This document shows positions 57,408 through 64,000 of a stretch of DNA of 64,000 nt, one piece after another. The first letter of the stretch is position 1. Every line of letters starts with the position of its first letter. The notes under the pieces were generated by a model. That model saw only the letters and a list, made by a program, of their open reading frames with translations. It was not told the DNA's origin and made no database searches. The translations under genes were made by a program, and so were the position numbers. This stretch comes from Marinobacter sp. es.048 (GTDB lineage: Bacteria; Pseudomonadota; Gammaproteobacteria; Pseudomonadales; Oleiphilaceae), in the NCBI RefSeq assembly GCF_900188435.1, contig NZ_FYFA01000001.1, forward strand, positions 1,364,001 through 1,428,000, written 5' to 3'.

Positions 57408-58057
57408 TCAATAATCAACACAATCAGTTCTTTGGGACCGTGAACACCGTAGGCAAGGGTTTGCTCGATGTCGGCGGTTTTGGAAGGGCCTGAGATTAGC
57501 AGGGCATTGGTCGGCATGCCAGCGGCCCAGTTCTGGGCCTTCATGGCTTCATGAAAGGTTGTGTAGAGTTCCGAGGCCCTGAGCACCGCAATGTGCACCG
57601 GCGGCACCAGGCTCATCAGCCGTGGCTCATCATCGTTCGGCCACAGGATCAGCGAGCCGGTCTCGGCAATACCGCCGCGGGTGGAGGTAATACTGGCGTC
57701 CACTTCGTTGAACAGGTGGGTCTGCCAGCTCTCGATCGGCTCGTCGTAGATCAGCAGCTCCGGCAGATCGTCACGGCCGGCATCGCGAAGGGCCTGGCCA
57801 ATTTGGTGCTGCTTCGGAATCAGCAGATTCCTGGCACCGCGGGTGTTCAGCACTTCGGCCAGGCGGTCCATCCACATGTCTTCGTTGCAATGGTGCACTT
57901 CACCGTGGACCGACTCGATCATCTTCTCGAACCGCTCGACACGCTCCTTTGTTGACCAGTCATCCCGTACCAGAACAGAAAAGTCACACTTCGGCACGGT
58001 CAGTTCACCGCCGGTTCGGTTGCGCAGGCGCTGAAGAATCGTTTCCCGGGAACTCAT
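57404..58057 (-). CDS. lutC: Lactate utilisation protein LutC (LUD domain)
   Basis: 217-residue LUD-domain protein (YkgG/LutC). Segments RARNLLIPKQHQIGQALRD, ADIEQTLAYGVHGPKELIVLII and TSTRGGIAETGSLILWP match. The LutABC complex oxidises L-lactate to pyruvate via iron-sulphur proteins. Overlaps lutB by 4 bp (start 58057, lutB stop 58054) and EamA by 4 bp. Confidence 0.9.
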   Translation of the reverse strand: MSSRETILQRLRNRTGGELTVPKCDFSVLVRDDWSTKERVERFEKMIESVHGEVHHCNEDMWMDRLAEVLNTRGARNLLIPKQHQIGQALRDAGRDDLPELLIYDEPIESWQTHLFNEVDASITSTRGGIAETGSLILWPNDDEPRLMSLVPPVHIAVLRASELYTTFHEAMKAQNWAAGMPTNALLISGPSKTADIEQTLAYGVHGPKELIVLIIE

Positions 58058-59493
58058 TGGCCACGCTCCTTCATCCGCTGGTGCAGGGTTTTGGCCGCCA
58101 GTTTGGGCGCCGTGCGGTAATCGGTCCAGGCGCCGGCTTTCGAGGGCTGCAACGCCCTGAATTTGCTGGCGGTACCGGTGCCAAATCGGTAAATGCCGGG
58201 GCTGGCGTGCATCCAGGCCCAGCCTTTCCAGATCATCGCTTCCATGGAGCTTCGCTTGGCCCCGTGGCCGCGTACCTTGGCCGGATGGAGTTTGTCACCA
58301 TCCACCGATTCCTGGCGCAGCCGCACCAATAAATCGGGAATGGGGATCTTCACCGGGCAGACCTCACCGCAGGCGCCACACAGGCTGGATGCGCTGGGCA
58401 AATGCCGGCCTTCGTCCAGGCCAATCAGGTGCGGCATCAGGATCTTGCCGATGGGACCCGGATAGGTGGTGCCATAGGCATGGCCGCCCACCCGTGTGTA
58501 CACGGGGCAGTGGTTCATACAGGCGCCGCAGCGGATGCAGCGCAGGGTGTCCAGCAGTTCGTCGTCCTGGTAGATGGACGACCGGCCGTTATCCACCAGC
58601 ACCAGGTGAACTTCCTCCGGCCCATCCAGCTCCTCGGCCTTGCGCGGGCCAGAGATCATATTGAAATAGGTGGTGATGTGCTGGCCGGTGGCAGAGCGGG
58701 TCAAAAGGGCGAGCAGGGCTGAGACGTCTTCCATGCTCGGCACCACCTTCTCGATACCGGTAACGGCGATGTGGCACTTGGGCACGGTGGTGGTCATCCG
58801 ACCATTGCCTTCGTTCTCAACCAGGCAAAGTGTGCCGGTTTCGGCCACCGCAAAGTTAACCCCGGAAACCCCCACATCAGCGTTCATGAATTTTTCCCGA
58901 AGCTGCTGGCGGGCACTGGCAGTGAGGTATTCCACATCGTTGGAGAGATCGGTGCCGGTTTTTTCATGCAATAACTGGGAGATCTCACCGGTATTTTTGT
59001 GGATCGCCGGCATGATGATGTGCGATGGGGTCTCATCCGCCAACTGCACGATGTACTCGCCCAGGTCCGATTCCAGGGCCTCAATGCCTTGCTCCTCCAG
59101 GTAATGGTTCAGCTCCATTTCCTCGGAGACCATGGATTTGCCCTTGATCACAGTCTTGGCATCCCGGGCTTTGCAGATATCTCGCACGATCCGGCAGGCC
59201 TCATCGCCATCCACCGCCCAGTGCACCTTGATGCCGTTTTCGGTCAGCTTTTTCTCAAGCTGCTCCAGCAAGTCTGGCAGATTGGCCAGGGCCCGCAGGC
59301 GGACGTTGGCACCGAGATCCCGGAGGGTTTCCAGATCCCAGCCCTCGAACGCCGTCTTGCGCTTGGACATCAGCCCGTCCATGGCGCTGCGAAAGTTCTT
59401 GCGGATCTTGGGGTTATGAATGGCCGCCTGAGCCCGCGGGTGAAACTGTTTTACATCGATATGATGGCCAGTGTCTTCGGCTGTCTCACTCAT
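58054..59493 (-). CDS. lutB: Iron-sulphur lactate utilisation protein LutB
   Basis: 479-residue LutB/YkgF. LUD-like N-terminal part (SEEMELNHYLEEQGIEALESDLGEYIVQ, TETGTLCLVENEGNGRMTTTVP), then two CxxCxxC...CP clusters, CIRCGACMNHCPVY and CGACGEVCPVKIPI, typical for 4Fe-4S. Start ATG at 59493 overlaps the lutA stop by 4 bp. Acts with LutA and LutC. Confidence 0.93.
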   Translation of the reverse strand: MSETAEDTGHHIDVKQFHPRAQAAIHNPKIRKNFRSAMDGLMSKRKTAFEGWDLETLRDLGANVRLRALANLPDLLEQLEKKLTENGIKVHWAVDGDEACRIVRDICKARDAKTVIKGKSMVSEEMELNHYLEEQGIEALESDLGEYIVQLADETPSHIIMPAIHKNTGEISQLLHEKTGTDLSNDVEYLTASARQQLREKFMNADVGVSGVNFAVAETGTLCLVENEGNGRMTTTVPKCHIAVTGIEKVVPSMEDVSALLALLTRSATGQHITTYFNMISGPRKAEELDGPEEVHLVLVDNGRSSIYQDDELLDTLRCIRCGACMNHCPVYTRVGGHAYGTTYPGPIGKILMPHLIGLDEGRHLPSASSLCGACGEVCPVKIPIPDLLVRLRQESVDGDKLHPAKVRGHGAKRSSMEAMIWKGWAWMHASPGIYRFGTGTASKFRALQPSKAGAWTDYRTAPKLAAKTLHQRMKERGQ

Positions 59494-60269
59494 GACTGCT
59501 GCCCCCCTTTGCCCTGGGTGCGCGACCACAGGAAGCTGAGAATGTGCTGGCCTTCAACAGGCTTTTGATTCTTCTCGGCGTAGCCGGCAATGTTCATCAG
59601 GCAGCCACAATCGGTGGTGACAAACTGCCTGGTGCCGGTATCCACCAACGCGTCCACCTTCTCGCTCACCATGGCCCCGGAAATCTCCGGGTGGCGAACC
59701 GCAAAGGTGCCGCCAAAGCCGCAGCATTCCTCGGGCCGGATCTGCTCCACCAGGTTGACGTTCTTCAACTGACCCAGGAGCTTCGGGCCCACTTCTGCTA
59801 CGCCCATTTCACGGCGCGCGGAGCAGGAGGTGTGCATGGCCACGGTGGTGGGCTCACCCAGGTCTTCCAGCTTGATATGGCAGACGTTGAGCAGAAAATC
59901 CGTCAGCTCCCAGACCCGGCCGGCCACCTCGGCGGCTTTCACTTCGTCCGATGTGTCTTTGAACAGGTCCGGGTAGTGCTTGCGCATCATCCCGCCGCAG
60001 GAGCCTGAAGGCACAACGATGGGCCAGTCGCCGGGGAAAAGATCGAGCTGGGCTCTGGCAACGGAACGGGCCTGGTCGTGGTAACCGGAGGTGTAGGCGG
60101 GCTGGGCACAACAGGTCTGGTCCTGCGGGAACAGCACCTCAATGCCTTCACGCTCCAGCAGCTCCACCCCGGCGATACCTGCATCCGGGTAGAACATGTC
60201 CACCAGACAGGTGCCGTAGAAATAGACTTTCGCAGGTTTTGCGGGATAAACCTTGATCGGATCAACCAT
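59490..60269 (-). CDS. lutA: Lactate utilisation protein LutA (CCG domain)
   Basis: 259-residue YkgE/LutA protein with two CCG-type domains, KVYFYGTCLVDMFYPDAG...CCAQPAY and MHTSCSARREMGV...CCGFGGTFAVRHPEIS, expected ligands for iron-sulphur clusters or heterodisulphide chemistry. ATG at 60269 chosen over the TTG at 60308 (no start site there). First gene of lutA-lutB-lutC-EamA. Confidence 0.92.
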   Translation of the reverse strand: MVDPIKVYPAKPAKVYFYGTCLVDMFYPDAGIAGVELLEREGIEVLFPQDQTCCAQPAYTSGYHDQARSVARAQLDLFPGDWPIVVPSGSCGGMMRKHYPDLFKDTSDEVKAAEVAGRVWELTDFLLNVCHIKLEDLGEPTTVAMHTSCSARREMGVAEVGPKLLGQLKNVNLVEQIRPEECCGFGGTFAVRHPEISGAMVSEKVDALVDTGTRQFVTTDCGCLMNIAGYAEKNQKPVEGQHILSFLWSRTQGKGGQQS

Positions 60270-60414
60270 GTGCGGACGCTCAACGGTTTTTGAATTGTTA
60301 TCCAGCAATAATAGGGTGGCGAACGCGGTGTTGCCAGACGACTTTATGGGCAGGAAGTGAGAGACAGGCAGGGAAGGCAGAGAGGGCAGTGGCAGTGCGC
60401 CACTGCCCGGGGTA

Positions 60415-60684
60415 TTACTTGACGGTCAGGCGCGCGGCATTCTTCTCAACAGTGCGCTCGCCAATGCCTTTCACGTTCGCCAGGTCTGCGGTAACCGCAA
60501 AAGGACCATTGGCTTCGCGATAGGCAACAATGGCTTCAGCTTTGCTCTGGCCAATTCCGTTCAGGCTGGCGAGGGTGGTCACGTCTGCGGTGTTGATGTT
60601 GATAGCGGCTTCTTCGGCGTAGGCAAAGCCGGTTACCAGACTGAACAGCAGAACAAGGGTAGCGAAAAGCGGTGTGCGCTTCAT
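60415..60684 (-). CDS. ComEA-type helix-hairpin-helix protein
   Basis: 89 aa: signal peptide MKRTPLFATLVLLFSLVTGF then AYA, followed by a helix-hairpin-helix pair, NINTADVTTLASLNGIGQSKAEAIVAYREANGPF and TADLANVKGIGERTVEKN. This is the short ComEA family linked to periplasmic DNA uptake, though many such proteins lack proven function. Transcribed alone, 145 bp from lutA. Confidence 0.88.
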   Translation of the reverse strand: MKRTPLFATLVLLFSLVTGFAYAEEAAININTADVTTLASLNGIGQSKAEAIVAYREANGPFAVTADLANVKGIGERTVEKNAARLTVK

Positions 60685-61096
60685 GAATCAAAGCTCCTGA
60701 GACTAGTTTGCGTTATAGGGTTTGTGCCAGGGCGCAAAGCAGCAGAAGCGAAATGTAAGAAGAGAGCAGAAATGTCTGTGGGGGTGGGGAGTGCACGGAC
60801 AGGACCACAATCCTTGTGATCCCCGAATCCGTGGCTGACCCCTGCCTGTTCCTTCAGGCGTGCGACTCATCCTGAGCGCGTCTTCCCTGGAGTTCTCTTC
60901 CCTGAAGTCCTCGTCCTTGAGCCAACGTTCCTTGCTGGCTTGTCATCCCTGACACTGACCATTCTACTGGGGATCGAATTCCTACCTATCGGAGAATCGC
61001 TCCGTGGTTTGTGCGATATATCTTACGAATCTGTAAGCTTTTCGGCGGGTTCAATTATGAACCTGAGTTCAGTATTTTCAGGGCCTGAGAGGCAAT
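60685..61096. other. 412-bp gene-free region
   Basis: Between the comEA-like gene and the GntR gene. No convincing gene; the 68-codon frame at 60940 lacks coding character. The comEA promoter must lie at the left. No strong repeats or terminator hairpins seen. Confidence 0.6.
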
Positions 61097-61789
61097 TTAT
61101 TGCTCGCTTCGATGGGCGGCAGCCGCCTCGCGGATTCGCTCCATGATGATTTCCCGCACGGCCTTCTGGCTGGCGCGGATATGACGGGTGAGGCGGTCCG
61201 CCGCCTCGCTTGCCTGCCCGTTGCGCAGTGCCTCCAGAATCGCGGCATGCTCCACGTAAGTGGCATCAATACGCTCGTCCCGACTGAAGTCCAGACGCCG
61301 GACAATCCGCAGCCGGTCAGTGATTTCCCGATGAATTCGTGTCATTTCCCGGTTTCCGGCAGCGGCCACCAGATCGCAGTGAAAGCTCTCGTCCAGCATC
61401 CTGACTGTGCTGCCCACCGCGCGTTCGGATGGATGGTCCGGGTTCCAGAGGGCGGTCAGGGTTCGCAGTGCTGCAGGCTCTTCATCCAGGTTGCAGATCT
61501 TGTGCACTGCCGCCCGCTCGAGGGTGATGCGCAGGTCATAGAGCTCCTCCACCTGCTGGAAATCGAATGGCTTTACCTGCCAGCCGCTGCGAAACAGCAC
61601 CTCCACATGGCCCTCCCGCTGCAAACGGTAGAGCGCCTCCCGAACCGGTGTCCGGCTGGCGTTCAGACGGCTTCCTACATCCCCCTCGCTGAATCTGTCG
61701 CCGGGGATCAGACGGAACTCGAAGATGTCCTCTTTCAGGGCCGCATAGACCCTGTCGGCTACGGACTCTTTTCGTCTAGGGTTTGCCAT
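61097..61789 (-). CDS. GntR/FCD-family transcriptional regulator next to allophanate hydrolase
   Basis: 230 aa; HTH MANPRRKESVADRVYAALKE, IPGDRFSEGDVGSRLNASRTPVREALYRLQREGHVEV, then an FCD domain. ATG at 61789 is preferred over longer frames. Lies 44 bp downstream of the allophanate hydrolase gene on the same strand and probably regulates it. The TTGTATAC sites near 63683 and 63880 are candidate operators. Confidence 0.87.
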   Translation of the reverse strand: MANPRRKESVADRVYAALKEDIFEFRLIPGDRFSEGDVGSRLNASRTPVREALYRLQREGHVEVLFRSGWQVKPFDFQQVEELYDLRITLERAAVHKICNLDEEPAALRTLTALWNPDHPSERAVGSTVRMLDESFHCDLVAAAGNREMTRIHREITDRLRIVRRLDFSRDERIDATYVEHAAILEALRNGQASEAADRLTRHIRASQKAVREIIMERIREAAAAHRSEQ

Positions 61790-61833
61790 TGGCACCGTTT
61801 CCCCTCGTGGAGCGCCAGATTGCCCCGGTATGG

Positions 61834-63657
61834 TCAGGCTCTGGAGGCGATATAGGCGCGCCAGCCACCGAACTCCGTTACGTCCTCTGCGCCCTCGAGG
61901 CCGTAGCCCTCGCAAATAAAACCGTTTACCCACCGGCCATCAGCCAGCTCGACGTTGCCTATGCCCAGAGGCGCAGGAATCAGGTCCACAAAGGAGCCAA
62001 AGGCCGAGGCGGGCATTTCCCAGACTTCGACAACGATTTCCTGGCCTTCGCCCGGGGCCACACGTTTTAGCCCGGGCTTCGGCGGTGTGGTGTTTGGCAG
62101 GGCAAAGAGCCGGTAATTGGCGGACGTTGTGGTTTGCTCAAGCATTACCGAATAGCGCTCGCTGAGCTGCGTGTTCAATGGCATGCCGCTGAGGTGGGCA
62201 CCAACAACGGCCACCTTGATGGTGGGTGTCGAAATGGCGGCCCCGGGCGCTTCTTCGGGGCGGTCGTTGCCTGTAGCTCCCAAAGGGGTCGGATGCGCAT
62301 TCAGCCATTGGCACGCCAGGCGTTGCAGCTCGGTGTCTTTCCAGGCGCCACTGATCAGGGTAACGCCAAAAGGCAGGCCGTCGTCCCGGAAACCGGCAGG
62401 AACAGCGAGAGCACTCATGTCGGCCAGGTTCACGAAATTGGTGTAGGTGCCGAGCTGGCTGTTCAGTGCAACCGGATCCGCGTTTACGGCTTCGATGGTG
62501 GGAGCCGTCGGAGCCGTGGGCACCAGCAGGGCATCCACATCGGCTAACAACTCATCAATCTCACGCTGTAGCTCTTCCTTGCGGTACTGGGCCTTGAAGG
62601 TATCCGTGGCGCTGAAATTGCCGGCCTTGCTGATAATACCTTTGACCACCTTATTCATATCGTCGCCGTGGCTGGCCATGAAGGATTCCACCGCCGCATG
62701 GCGTTCGGCCACCCAGGGGCCTTCGTAAAGCAGCGCAGCCAGCTCCAGCATGGGACTGAAATCAAGCGGTACCAGTTCCACATTCTGCTGCCGCCACTGA
62801 CTGATGGCGGTGTTCCAGGCCGCCTCCGCCTGCTGATCACCAAACCATTGCGGGTGGTCGGGGATGGCCAGCCGTTTGATGGGCCCGGGCCGCCGAAGGG
62901 CGGGGCCGTCCAGAGGCAGCGCATAAGGGGCCTTGCGGGAGAAGGCATCGTCGGCATCGAAGCCGGCCATGATATCCGACACCAGACCAGCGTCATTCAC
63001 GGTGAGCGCAAAAATGGACACGCAATCCAGCGAACGACAGGCCGGCACCACGCCGCGAATGCTGAACAGCCCTTTGGTTGGTTTCAGCCCCACCAGATTA
63101 TTCAGCCCGGCAGGCACACGGCCGGAACCGGCGGTGTCGGTACCCAGGGCAAAAGGCACCAGGCCTCTTGCAACCACAGAAGCCGAACCGGAGCTGGAGC
63201 CGCCGCTCACGACATCCGGTTTGAAGCTGTTGGGCACCGCGCCATAAGGGGAGCGCGTACCCACCAGGCCGGTTGCGAACTGGTCCAGGTTGGTCTTGCC
63301 CACGACGATGGCGCCGGCGGCCTTGAGTCTGGCCACGGTGCTGGCGTCTTCTTTCGGGGTGAAGGCAAAGGCCGGGCAGGCCGCCGTTGTTTCAAATCCA
63401 GCCGCATCAATATTGTCTTTCGCGGCAAAGGGAATGCCGTAGAGCGGCAGGTTATCGATCTCTCCGCCGGCATTCTGGAGATGCTGTTTCAACTCGGCAA
63501 GTGCCTCATCCAGGCCTTTCTGGTCCAGAAGCGAAATCCAGGCAACGTCTGTTGTGTCCAGGCCGGTCAGTAACTCACCCAATAGTGACTCGGGCGTAGC
63601 GCCCTCTTTATAGGCGTTCTGCCAGTCCTTGATGGTCCATCCGAGCATTGAAGGCAT
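61834..63657 (-). CDS. atzF: Allophanate hydrolase (amidase signature family, AtzF/DUR1-like)
   Basis: Converts allophanate to ammonia and CO2 in urea/biuret/cyanurate breakdown. 607 aa, of which residues to about 445 form an amidase with Lys80 (FAAKDNID), cis-Ser region GGSSSGSA (152-159) and nucleophile Ser178 (DTAGSGR). The rest is the AtzF-type C-terminal domain (KVAVVGAHLSGMPLNTQLSERY). A urea carboxylase partner is not in view. Start ATG at 63657. The GntR regulator follows on the same strand. Confidence 0.92.
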   Translation of the reverse strand: MPSMLGWTIKDWQNAYKEGATPESLLGELLTGLDTTDVAWISLLDQKGLDEALAELKQHLQNAGGEIDNLPLYGIPFAAKDNIDAAGFETTAACPAFAFTPKEDASTVARLKAAGAIVVGKTNLDQFATGLVGTRSPYGAVPNSFKPDVVSGGSSSGSASVVARGLVPFALGTDTAGSGRVPAGLNNLVGLKPTKGLFSIRGVVPACRSLDCVSIFALTVNDAGLVSDIMAGFDADDAFSRKAPYALPLDGPALRRPGPIKRLAIPDHPQWFGDQQAEAAWNTAISQWRQQNVELVPLDFSPMLELAALLYEGPWVAERHAAVESFMASHGDDMNKVVKGIISKAGNFSATDTFKAQYRKEELQREIDELLADVDALLVPTAPTAPTIEAVNADPVALNSQLGTYTNFVNLADMSALAVPAGFRDDGLPFGVTLISGAWKDTELQRLACQWLNAHPTPLGATGNDRPEEAPGAAISTPTIKVAVVGAHLSGMPLNTQLSERYSVMLEQTTTSANYRLFALPNTTPPKPGLKRVAPGEGQEIVVEVWEMPASAFGSFVDLIPAPLGIGNVELADGRWVNGFICEGYGLEGAEDVTEFGGWRAYIASRA

Positions 63658-63682
63658 TGGTCATCCTCATGTGCGTAATCAA

Positions 63683-63694
63683 CTTGTATACATG
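63683..63694. promoter_or_regulatory. FCD/GntR-type site upstream of allophanate hydrolase
   Basis: CTTGTATACATG, core TTGTATACA, 26 bp upstream of the start at 63657. A related CTTGTATACTAG is at 63880-63891. Confidence 0.6.
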
Positions 63695-63879
63695 TGGAAT
63701 GGCAATGCTTGTGCCATTTGCGGATTTTTATTGATAGTTACTGAAAAACATAAGGTTATGAGTGTTTTTGACGCAAAAGGCTGATCAGGTCTGCCCGGAT
63801 CGGGTGCGGTCGCACCAAAAACGCTCAGAAATGCTGCGCTCTGAAGGAGCATTCAGCTGCGCGGGCTTCAAGGGTTTGC

Positions 63880-63891
63880 CTTGTATACTAG
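63880..63891. promoter_or_regulatory. Second TTGTATAC site near the right edge
   Basis: CTTGTATACTAG shares CTTGTATAC with the site at 63683. Between the two sites lies 185 bp of gene-free sequence. It may serve a gene that begins beyond the window on the + strand; a ribosome-site-like AAAGGA sits at the extreme right (about 63985-63990). Confidence 0.45.
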
Positions 63892-64000
63892 ATAAGTCAC
63901 TGTTTTTGGATGGGTTATAAGGTGTGTGGAACAGCAGATGCAAAGGCCCTGCTGCGTTTGAAGACGAACTGCATACCCAACTAAGAAAAGGACGCCTGAA

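Larger units (their letters stand above)
63658..64000. other. Right-edge intergenic region
   Basis: 343 bp with no coding frame. Contains the two TTGTATAC sites and probably the promoters for the allophanate hydrolase (minus strand) and for a + strand gene starting beyond 64000. A TTATAA element at 63915-63920 might be a -10 box. Confidence 0.5.

Noticed and set aside
60940..61146. 68-codon frame in the comEA-GntR gap
   Set aside because: No family, no ribosome site, runs into the GntR 3' end.

Overview
The window looks like a chromosomal segment of a marine, oil-degrading gammaproteobacterium, most probably Marinobacter or a close relative. The evidence is the combination of a wax ester synthase/DGAT, an AlkB alkane 1-monooxygenase with its own GntR regulator, a FadL-type porin, fairly high GC and gammaproteobacterial operon arrangements such as yeaG-yeaH-ycgB, cbpA-cbpM and epd-pgk-fba. 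The genus is an inference; no rRNA, tRNA, CRISPR array, prophage or intact insertion sequence was seen.

Layout. 1-9.1 kb: a wax ester synthase running off the left edge, a BASS-family transporter, an LrgA/LrgB pair, a PqqU-like TonB receptor, a TrpB2-type tryptophan synthase and a PhoD-like phosphatase whose 5' end is problematic. 9.1-13.9 kb: the stress kinase operon yeaG-yeaH-ycgB. 14-22 kb: thiopurine methyltransferase, a 2-hydroxyacid dehydrogenase, a FadL porin, YihY, an HDOD protein, DUF445 and RsmE. 22-26 kb: bioA with a probable BirA operator, then a polar amino acid ABC transporter. 26-31 kb: the methyl-cycle operon metK-ahcY-metF with an ArsR-methyltransferase regulator (SahR type) and two matching operators. 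31-36.6 kb: tkt-epd-pgk-fba, ending in a strong terminator. 36.9-39.5 kb: a large exported protein with a C-terminal sorting signal. 39.7-41 kb: cbpA-cbpM.

41-45.8 kb holds the least understood unit: two paralogous, very acidic DUF5666 lipoproteins flank a DUF6502 protein with a putative HTH, followed by a tiny one-TM protein. The same inverted repeat, TGGGA-N6-TCCCA, occurs twice before the first lipoprotein and once immediately before the DUF6502 gene. This suggests a self-regulated envelope system, and it is the best candidate here for an undescribed one.

45.7-54 kb: a nitronate monooxygenase-like protein, a membrane-anchored DsbA-like protein, trhO, a DUF481 gene cut short at a 29-bp palindrome, YbgA, and a translationally coupled pair made of a flippase-like membrane protein and a fusion of a degenerate metallophosphoesterase with a GT4 glycosyltransferase. 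53.5-60.3 kb: the alkane regulator and alkB (divergent, with a GntR-like operator), gloA, and a four-gene coupled operon lutA-lutB-lutC-EamA transporter. 60.4-64 kb: a ComEA-like protein, a GntR regulator and an allophanate hydrolase with a matching operator upstream.

The window thus joins hydrocarbon uptake and storage (alkB, FadL, wax ester synthase), central carbon and methyl-cycle metabolism, and nitrogen salvage. Several sets of regulator plus operator are readable directly from the DNA.
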